A stretch of 64,000 nt of DNA from Faecalispora anaeroviscerum. Lineage in GTDB: Bacteria; Bacillota; Clostridia; Oscillospirales; Acutalibacteraceae. The notes under the pieces are model-generated. The model saw only the letters and a program-made list of their open reading frames with translations. It was not told where the DNA came from and searched no databases. The stretch covers positions 1,302,001 to 1,366,000 of the forward strand of contig NZ_CANOOQ010000001.1 in assembly GCF_947568225.1 (NCBI RefSeq). The letters are read 5' to 3'. The stretch's first letter is position 1. Each line of letters starts with the position of its first letter. Shown piece by piece: positions 58,133 to 64,000 of the stretch. Made by a program: the position numbers and the translations under genes.

Positions 58133-59773
58133 CTATTGCAGCTCTTTCTCTATTTCAAACCCGCCCTTGAAGGTAATCCGTATCTTGTCGGAAGAAGCCA
58201 CTGTAACCTTTGCAATCAATTGCTTCACCAGCGCCTCATCGTATTCATTGAGATTAAAATTTGCTTGCTCCAGTATCTCGAACAGCTCTTTCATCCGGGC
58301 GTTGTTGTTTTGAGAGATGACCCGTCGCTGTTCATGATCCCGTAGCCTGTTTTGCAGTTCCGTGCGTTCATCGGATATTTCTTTGAATTTCGCATCGAAA
58401 TAGTCGGCGCTGGCAGATGAGCGGGAACTTAATTCCACCAGATCCATCATAACGCTGTCCAGTTCCGCGATCCGGGCGTTGACGGCGGCGGTATCAATAG
58501 TGTCATCTTCTGCATCCAGCGCCACACGAAGACTGTGCTTCAAGGTATCGATCAGCTCGTCCTTATCTTCAACAAATCCGCAAATAGCCTTCATAATAGC
58601 ATCCTGCAGCTTGTATTCTTCTATGGTAGGCGACTCTTTACAGTATTTTGTTCCGTTTTCCAGCCGGTTGATGCACCGCCATACAACCTTCTTTTTTCCG
58701 TTTCTGGCCCATGTAACCCGGCGATATCGTGCGCCACAGCCACCGCAAATGAGAAGCTCCGACAAAGCATATTTGCTGCTGTACTTGCCCTGCTCGGTTT
58801 TGGTGGCTTTCTGCGACACCTTCCGTTTGCTGGCTCTCCGGGCAATTTCCTCCTGCACAAGGTTGAACAGCTCTTTGGAAATGATCCCCTCATGATTGCC
58901 GGTGACATAGTATTGCGGGATTTCCCCTTGATTCTTCTTGCTTTTCTTGGTCAGAAAATCCGTCACATAGGTTTTCTGCAATAGAGCGTCCCCAATGTAT
59001 TTTTCATTTCTGAGCATATACCGGATGGCGTTGGTTGACCATACCTTTTTGCCGGTGCCGGAGAAGATACCCTCCGATTCCAGTTCCTTTTTGATTTTGA
59101 CGATGCTGTATCCGGACAGATAGCTTTGGAATATCCGCTTGACGATGGCGGCTTCCTCCGGTACAATTTTAGGCTTACCATCCTCGCCCTTTTCGTAGCC
59201 AAGAAAGCGGGAGTATTGAAATGTCACTTTGCCATCTCTGAAACTCTGGCGCTTGCCCCATGTGACATTCTTGCTGATAGATTCGCTCTCGGCCTGTGCG
59301 AAACTGCCGAGTAAGCTGATGGTCATTTCGCTGGCCATCTGCATGGTGTTGATGCCCTCTTTTTCAAAAATGATGGGGATGCCTTTTTCTTTGAGCTTAC
59401 GGATATAACCGAGGCAGTCCAGCGTATTTCTTGAAAATCGGGAAATGGATTTGGTCAGCACCAGATCCACCTTGCCTTTTTCGCACAGCTTCATGAGTTT
59501 CAAAAACTCAGTACGTTTCTTTGCGGAGGTTCCGGTGATGCCCTCATCCGCGAAAATACCGGCCAGCTTCCAGTCCTTGTTCCCGTTAATCTTCGCCGTG
59601 TAATAATCGATCTGTGCCTGATAGCTGGACTGCTGTTCCTCTTGGTCAGTGCTGACACGGCAGTAAGCGGCCACACGCAGTTCCTTTTTTCTGGCACGTC
59701 CCTGCAAGGTGATGGGATTGGCAGGAATGACGGATACGGTTTTCTGAACCGGTGATATGGTTTGTGTCAGCAT
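58133..59773 (-). CDS. large serine recombinase (last of the cassette)
   Basis: 546-residue recombinase. The catalytic domain begins VAAYCRVSTDQEEQQSSYQAQ with the active Ser; further along are the DLVLTKSISRFSRN strand, the recombinase domain (~190-300), a zinc ribbon (CGGCGARYRR, later C residues) and a C-terminal coiled coil. The ATG at 59773 overlaps the preceding gene by seven bases with AAAGGAG upstream. It is the last of three tandem recombinases that together probably move an integrative element. Confidence 0.92.
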   Translation of the reverse strand: MLTQTISPVQKTVSVIPANPITLQGRARKKELRVAAYCRVSTDQEEQQSSYQAQIDYYTAKINGNKDWKLAGIFADEGITGTSAKKRTEFLKLMKLCEKGKVDLVLTKSISRFSRNTLDCLGYIRKLKEKGIPIIFEKEGINTMQMASEMTISLLGSFAQAESESISKNVTWGKRQSFRDGKVTFQYSRFLGYEKGEDGKPKIVPEEAAIVKRIFQSYLSGYSIVKIKKELESEGIFSGTGKKVWSTNAIRYMLRNEKYIGDALLQKTYVTDFLTKKSKKNQGEIPQYYVTGNHEGIISKELFNLVQEEIARRASKRKVSQKATKTEQGKYSSKYALSELLICGGCGARYRRVTWARNGKKKVVWRCINRLENGTKYCKESPTIEEYKLQDAIMKAICGFVEDKDELIDTLKHSLRVALDAEDDTIDTAAVNARIAELDSVMMDLVELSSRSSASADYFDAKFKEISDERTELQNRLRDHEQRRVISQNNNARMKELFEILEQANFNLNEYDEALVKQLIAKVTVASSDKIRITFKGGFEIEKELQ

Positions 59774-60642
59774 ATCAGTGTGCTCCTTTCCGTGGTATTT
59801 ATATCTATGATTTGATTGTTTATCAGTTTCAGATGTGCTGTACCATCCGGTTCCAGCAGCACCTGTTTGACGGTTTCCTCAAACAGCGCGGGATCAAACT
59901 CTGTGAGCGGCTGCTGGCTTTGAAAGCGTTTCTGAAGCTGCTCTGTTAAATATTCGCTTTCGTAGTCACTGCAGGCTGCATATTTCTCGGCGGCACAGTT
60001 GAAAATGAGCAATTTCGCATAATCGCTGTCCACCTCGGTTTTTTCCAGCTCCCGGTTGATCTGATTGTTCAACTTGGTGACGTCCAACGACGGTTCGTAA
60101 GGACGGCGCTCACGCTGCCCTAAAATCTCCGGCTGTGCGATGACAGTGTTCAGGGCAGTACAGATGCTCTTCAGTAGGATTTCGTCCGAAATACGCCGTC
60201 CTGTGCGTCCCTCGGCTTTGCCGCACCAGCTTTCATATTCAGGATTGCGGCCATCCCGCTCGTATTTGCTCCCGCAGTCAAAGCAATACAGCTTTTTGCG
60301 GATTATATTTAATCCTTCAGAAAGAGGCTGACAAATATTTTTCTGTTGAATGATTTCGGAAACGGCGTGATAGCATTCTGGCTCAATCAAAGAAGGAAAG
60401 CCTTTCTCTCCGGTGTATCTCGGATTTTCCAGTATCCGTTTTACCATGTGCTTGTTCCATTTGGGACTGTCTGCCTTATAGGGGACGGCTCCTGCGGACA
60501 TTTTCGCGGCGATGGATTGATAGGACAGACCGGATAAGTAATCGGCATAGATACGTCTGACCGCTTCCGCTTCGGTTTCATTGATTGTCAGCACTCCGCT
60601 TACGATATGGTATCCGAAGGGAAGGTATCGGTTTTGCTTCAT
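59767..60642 (-). CDS. recombinase-domain protein without a catalytic domain
   Basis: 291-residue protein that begins directly in the recombinase domain (YLPFGYHIVSGVLTINETEAEAVRRIYADYL), followed by a zinc-ribbon-like part (CFDCGSKYERDG) and a helical C-terminus. The resolvase catalytic domain with its Ser is missing. The frame is intact, the start has AAAGGAGG, and it overlaps both neighbours by a few bases, so it is an established gene rather than a fresh truncation. A role as DNA-binding accessory to the two active recombinases is likely. Confidence 0.82.
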   Translation of the reverse strand: MKQNRYLPFGYHIVSGVLTINETEAEAVRRIYADYLSGLSYQSIAAKMSAGAVPYKADSPKWNKHMVKRILENPRYTGEKGFPSLIEPECYHAVSEIIQQKNICQPLSEGLNIIRKKLYCFDCGSKYERDGRNPEYESWCGKAEGRTGRRISDEILLKSICTALNTVIAQPEILGQRERRPYEPSLDVTKLNNQINRELEKTEVDSDYAKLLIFNCAAEKYAACSDYESEYLTEQLQKRFQSQQPLTEFDPALFEETVKQVLLEPDGTAHLKLINNQIIDINTTERSTLIC

Positions 60643-62213
60643 CGCCCGAACACCTCCTTTGGGAGCCTCTCGGTAAATTCAAGGCCACCGATCATGCGGA
60701 ACTTCAACTTATCCTGATCGGTAACGATAATTTTGTCCACGATGCTGTGAAACAGCACCTCGTCGAAACCGGTGAGGTAAGGTGCGCCCTTGTCGATGAT
60801 CCCGATCAGCAGTCTGCAGTCGGCAATCATTTTGTCATCGGTGTCGCGCTCTAAAAGTCGGCGACGCTGTGTCCGCAGAATGCTGATCCGCTGGTTGATT
60901 TCATTGGATTTCTGCATAAAAAGAGCAGAATCCATGTAACCTTTCGACCGCAGTCGATTGAGTACAAGATTCTGCTTGGTGAGTTCCGCGATTTCCTTAT
61001 TCAGTTCTCCGACCTTGGCATTATTCATAGTGGAAATGGATTGCAGCGCCAGAAGCTGGTCGAGAACCGGAGTGAGGATAGAGCGGCTGTTCTGTTTTAA
61101 CTTGTTATACAGACGAGTGAAAGCCTGATAGATGGCATCTTCCCGAATCTGCTGAAGCTCACAGAGATCTTTCCCACGGTCATGGGTTCTGCATACCCAA
61201 TAGGCTTTTCCGTTGGTAACCTTGCGGCGGAAGGTTGCTCCACATTTTCCGCAGTGGATTTTCAGCGACAAATTGAATTGTGTTCCCGTACCCTTATGGG
61301 GATTTTGTTGCTTCCTCAGTTTTTGCAGCACCTTGACCTGTTCAAATTCGGCCTTGCTTATAAGCAGCTCATGGGAGCCTGTCACATAATAACGGTCTTT
61401 TTGCCCGGTGTTTTTCACCTTTTGAAACGGCAGGGTGTCGGTGGTGAAGGATTTCTGTAACAGGGAGTCCCCAATGTATTTTTCGTTGGTGAGGATATAT
61501 TGGATTGCCGTGTGATGCCATCGAGACTCACCGTCCTTGCGGGGGATACCCTCTTTTGTCAGCTCATCGGCGATGGCATCCATGCTCTTGCCGGACAAAT
61601 AGCTGCCGAAGATTCTGCGGACTACCGGCGCTTCCTGCTCATCGGGAATCAAAATGTTATCGACAAGCTGGTATCCGTAGGGAGCGTTGCATGTGATAAA
61701 ATTCCCGCTTTGCATCCGGCGCAGATAACTCCAGCGCATATTGTTGGAGATGGATGAGGATTCCTCCTGCGCGACAGTGCTGAACATCCCCATGATCAGT
61801 TCATCGTGCATTTCTGCGGTTTTGATCCGCTCTTTCTCAAATTCCACCTCAACGCCGAGGGCTTTCAATTCCCGCAGGGCGGCAAGGCAGTCACGGATGT
61901 TCCTTGAGAATCGGGAAACGGACTTGACCAGAATCCGGTCAATCCTGCCTTTGCGGCAGTCGTTCATCATTCTTAAGAAATCGTCCCGTTTGTCGGTTCT
62001 GGTGCCGGTGATGCCTTCGTCGGCATAAATGTCGACCAGTTCCCATTCCTCATTGCCGGTGATGAGTTCCGTGTAGTAGTCCACCTGCGCGGCAAAGGAA
62101 TTGAGCTGATCATCCGAGTCGCTGCTGACTCTGGCATAAGCGCAGACACGCAGTTTTTCCGGCGTGTAATCATAAATCGGGTGAATTGGTTCAATAACTT
62201 GTACCTGTGGCAT
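60639..62213 (-). CDS. large serine recombinase (first of the cassette)
   Basis: 524-residue recombinase with catalytic start VCAYARVSSDSDDQLNSFAAQ, the arginine-rich RILVKSVSRFSRN segment, a recombinase domain (~180-290), a zinc ribbon (CGKCGATFRRK with later CRTH) and a C-terminal coiled coil. AAGGAG precedes the ATG at 62213. It overlaps the next gene by four bases. A paired large recombinase in the same operon resembles the arrangement in several clostridial integrative elements and in ccr-type cassettes. Confidence 0.92.
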   Translation of the reverse strand: MPQVQVIEPIHPIYDYTPEKLRVCAYARVSSDSDDQLNSFAAQVDYYTELITGNEEWELVDIYADEGITGTRTDKRDDFLRMMNDCRKGRIDRILVKSVSRFSRNIRDCLAALRELKALGVEVEFEKERIKTAEMHDELIMGMFSTVAQEESSSISNNMRWSYLRRMQSGNFITCNAPYGYQLVDNILIPDEQEAPVVRRIFGSYLSGKSMDAIADELTKEGIPRKDGESRWHHTAIQYILTNEKYIGDSLLQKSFTTDTLPFQKVKNTGQKDRYYVTGSHELLISKAEFEQVKVLQKLRKQQNPHKGTGTQFNLSLKIHCGKCGATFRRKVTNGKAYWVCRTHDRGKDLCELQQIREDAIYQAFTRLYNKLKQNSRSILTPVLDQLLALQSISTMNNAKVGELNKEIAELTKQNLVLNRLRSKGYMDSALFMQKSNEINQRISILRTQRRRLLERDTDDKMIADCRLLIGIIDKGAPYLTGFDEVLFHSIVDKIIVTDQDKLKFRMIGGLEFTERLPKEVFGR

Positions 62214-62519
62214 AATCGCCCACTCCTTTCGTGTGAGTTCGATACCATTTGGTATCAGCTACATACACTACCATGTATGATTTAAGAAGTCTACAACATA
62301 TTTCAGACACAAATCAAATGGGATATACTGTAGATGAGTTGTGATTAGGCTAAACATTACCAAGGATCTGTAGAATCCATTTGTTGTGACCAGCCACTCA
62401 TTCTCTTATCTGTTAGTTTAGTTTTAGATGGTCGGGTCTTAGAATCCATATAAACCGCATGATCAGACACAGGCAAGTAGAATGTCACATAGATGCGGGA
62501 ATAGCTATCACAATATCCA

Positions 62520-62675
62520 CTAAATTGACCGGAGCAGGGGATGATATTTTCCGGCTGTGTATTCCTCTGCTTTTTTATATTCCTGCGGGGTAATTTTTCC
62601 CTGTTCCAGAAGGGAGGAAAGGAAGCCCCGCGCCATTTGATACTTGATTTCATTCGTCAGTTTTTTCTTGGTCAT
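62520..62675 (-). CDS. SHOCT-like mini-protein
   Basis: 51 residues: MTKKKLTNEIKYQMARG, then SLLEQGKITPQEYKKAEEYTA, which has the short helix-turn-helix look of SHOCT domains (often ITxEEY...K). AGGAGG overlaps the stop of the resolvase-like gene and precedes the ATG by eight bases. It is cotranscribed with the recombinases. The 305 bases between it and the recombinase at 62213 hold a partly protein-like frame on minus, but no gene I can support. Confidence 0.65.
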   Translation of the reverse strand: MTKKKLTNEIKYQMARGFLSSLLEQGKITPQEYKKAEEYTAGKYHPLLRSI

Positions 62676-62686
62676 AAGAGCGCCTC

Positions 62687-63064
62687 CTATCTGAGCAATT
62701 GTGAAAAGAATGCGCCCTGCCGCCCAATGGTGATTTCACCTTCCAGCGGAGAATACACCTTTACACCACAGTCATTGAGCTGCCGGATGAAGTCAATGGT
62801 TTTCGCCGTATCCCGACCGATACGGCTGACGGAATGGACGATCAAAGCATCCAGTTCACCTGTTTGGGCGGCTGCCATAGCTTCCTTTAAGCCTGAGCGG
62901 TCAAAATCCAGCCCGCTGCCTAAATCCTCGGAAGCTCCGACAACCTCAAAGCCCATCTGACGGGCATAGCCGTCCAGCTTTTCTTTCTGATCTTTCAAAG
63001 CACCGTGCGTATCCTCCGGTGCGTCAATGCGGCAGTAAAGCCACGCTTTTTGCTTTGTATCCAT
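62687..63064 (-). CDS. resolvase-like protein without catalytic serine
   Basis: 125-residue, single-domain resolvase-fold protein. The usual YxRxS motif reads YCRIDAPED, so the nucleophilic Ser is missing. The later conserved block LDALIVHSVSRIGRDTAKTIDFIRQL is retained. There is no DNA-binding domain. GAGGA precedes the ATG. A fixed, inactive catalytic-domain paralogue at the head of an operon of active recombinases may modulate their oligomerisation (inference). Confidence 0.8.
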   Translation of the reverse strand: MDTKQKAWLYCRIDAPEDTHGALKDQKEKLDGYARQMGFEVVGASEDLGSGLDFDRSGLKEAMAAAQTGELDALIVHSVSRIGRDTAKTIDFIRQLNDCGVKVYSPLEGEITIGRQGAFFSQLLR

Positions 63065-63099
63065 GATAATTTCCTCATTTTCAAAAATTTAATGCCACA

Positions 63100-63540
63100 T
63101 GCATAAGGACAGCCGCCGTTTAAAGAGCAGCTATCCTCATGGTATCTGGCATCAAATCGCCAGTCTTGTTCTTCGTTTTTTGCTGCTCCTATTCGACACT
63201 ACTTCCCGGAGCTGGAGCCGATTGGCTCTACAGGGCAGTCAGTTCAGACCGGCCTTGGTCAGTGGCCGTCATGGGAATCTCACCCCAGCCGGGATCTCCG
63301 GCTGCCGCCCCCATTGCGATGTCTGTGGCTGGACGGAAGTATCATGATAGGCTGTCCCGGTCTTGGCGGTACGATCCACCACGGATCGTTTTCCGGACAA
63401 ACATGATCGCTTTGCACCTTTGATGCTATCGTTTTTACAAACAGCTCTGACCTGCCTGCAGGTGGTCTTGGCGTGTTCTCCGACGCCGCTTTCGCTTATC
63501 GCGCGGAACAGCTAACGTATCTGAACTGCTGGATATGAAA
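63100..63540 (-). other. hairpin-rich non-coding stretch
   Basis: More GC-rich than its surroundings, with several hairpins: GAGCC-GATT-GGCTC (63213-63226), GCCGG-GATCT-CCGGC (63289-63303), ACGATCC-ACCAC-GGATCGT (63371-63389), and CCTGCAGG (63455-63462). No frame with a ribosome site is seen. It lies between the sigma-like gene and the resolvase-like gene. It could be a structured RNA, a recombination site or a transfer origin. Confidence 0.4.
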
Positions 63541-63564
63541 TTTTCAAGGAACACGGAGGATTAG

Positions 63565-63604
63565 AAAAATCCCCCTCACTTCTATAAAGGAAAAAGTGAG
63601 GGGG
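63565..63604 (-). terminator. terminator of the sigma-like gene
   Basis: On minus, an 11-bp stem (63594-63604 with 63571-63581) with a 12-base loop, followed by ATTTTTC. Confidence 0.88.
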
Positions 63605-63619
63605 TGTACAACTGAAAAA

Positions 63620-64000
63620 TCAGATTTTTATCATATTTTTCAGTTTGGACAGTATTTTCTTTTTGCGCTTACTGATGGTCTGTTGCGTTACAAGCAGTTC
63701 ATCAGCCAAATCCGCTTCCGTTTTGTCATATAAGAACAATTCATAAATCAATTTCTTTTCTTCCGGTTCTAAAGCGGAAAGAGCCAATTTCAGCTTTTGT
63801 AGTTGCTCCTGCGCTATGAGCTTGTCCTCAACACTCGGCTGATAAAGAGTAAATTGAAGCTCCACGTGAACGCCGTCCTCCTGAAAACGCTCCAAGGAGA
63901 GTTCAAAATCATGAGCAACCTTGTTTTGATATCTTTCTGCCTCACGATCTTTATGGTAAGCGTAATAGACCGCCTTGCTGACCTCCACGCGCTGGTGTTT
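63620..64000 (-). CDS. sigma-70 region 4-like protein (5' end outside window)
   Basis: At least 126 residues; the frame is open through base 64000 (KHQRVEVSKAVYYAYHKDRE...), so the GTG at 63988 is probably internal. The C-terminal ~60 residues are a sigma region 4/HTH (LEPEEKKLIYELFLYDKTEADLADEL with LLVTQQTISKRKKKIL). Small proteins of this type accompany Tn916-like and other clostridial integrative elements and are thought to control their genes. It has its own terminator, so the recombinase cassette downstream probably has a separate promoter. Confidence 0.82.
   Translation of the reverse strand, partial: KHQRVEVSKAVYYAYHKDREAERYQNKVAHDFELSLERFQEDGVHVELQFTLYQPSVEDKLIAQEQLQKLKLALSALEPEEKKLIYELFLYDKTEADLADELLVTQQTISKRKKKILSKLKNMIKI

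Noticed and set aside
62357..62653. 98-codon minus-strand frame between the SHOCT-like and recombinase genes
   Set aside because: Part of it looks protein-like, but it overlaps the well-supported 51-residue gene in another frame and has no ribosome site.

Overview
The window looks like a chromosomal segment of a Gram-positive anaerobe of class Clostridia, probably Oscillospiraceae/Ruminococcaceae. Nearly every gene has a purine-rich GGAGG-type ribosome site, TTG and GTG starts are common, many genes overlap by ATGA, and the gene set (Tex, FeoA/FeoB, a CD1871A-type CXXC peptide, iron alcohol dehydrogenase, ChvE-type sugar transporter, clostridial phage genes, serine recombinase clusters) fits. 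The family-level placement is inference. No tRNA, rRNA or CRISPR array was recognised.

Positions 1-30500 are ordinary chromosomal genes: an SsuC/SsuB-type uptake pair and an RpiR regulator; tex; a tocopherol-cyclase-like gene coupled to a FAD/Rieske oxidoreductase; a MerR gene divergent from an iron alcohol dehydrogenase, with matching MerR-type promoters; a membrane iron-sulfur/CXXC/thioredoxin-like lipoprotein operon; a second MerR gene; a DUF1003 protein; feoA-feoB divergent from a DtxR-family regulator; a two-subunit ABC transporter preceded by a 24-residue basic peptide gene; an EamA transporter; and a seven-gene sugar operon (ROK regulator, HAD phosphatase, ATPase, permease, binding protein, PfkB kinase, D-lyxose/mannose isomerase).

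Positions 30586-36315 are a decayed prophage on the plus strand: a 5'-truncated DNA methyltransferase, a probable small RNA with its own promoter and terminators, a divergently transcribed Cys/Arg-rich mini-protein, a frameshifted small terminase, the first ~92 codons of the large terminase fused in frame to a tail-fibre protein, then tail, endolysin and holin genes. After a DUF998 gene comes an SOS-type Y-family polymerase operon with two LexA boxes, then a toxin-antitoxin-chaperone module (HigB-like toxin, HTH antitoxin, SecB-like protein).

Positions 40726-53361 are a compact phage-like integrated element: serine integrase and CI-like repressor on plus; Cro-like protein, D5-type primase-helicase, a run of small genes, scaffold-like protein, capsid, tape measure and a sigma factor on minus. 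I see no terminase, portal or tail-tube gene in it. A consensus promoter followed by a ~85-nt leader and a terminator sits just before the capsid genes.

Positions 53263-58055 are an AT-rich three-gene defence-like locus: a tyrosine-recombinase-fold protein lacking recognisable catalytic residues, a ~1000-residue N6-adenine methyltransferase of the Eco57I/type IIG kind, and a PD-(D/E)XK nuclease, with a perfect 23-bp palindrome before the methyltransferase. Positions 58133-64000 hold a recombinase cassette of an integrative element: two full serine recombinases, one lacking the catalytic domain, one small resolvase-like protein lacking the catalytic serine, a SHOCT-like mini-protein, a hairpin-rich non-coding stretch and a sigma-like protein cut by the window edge.
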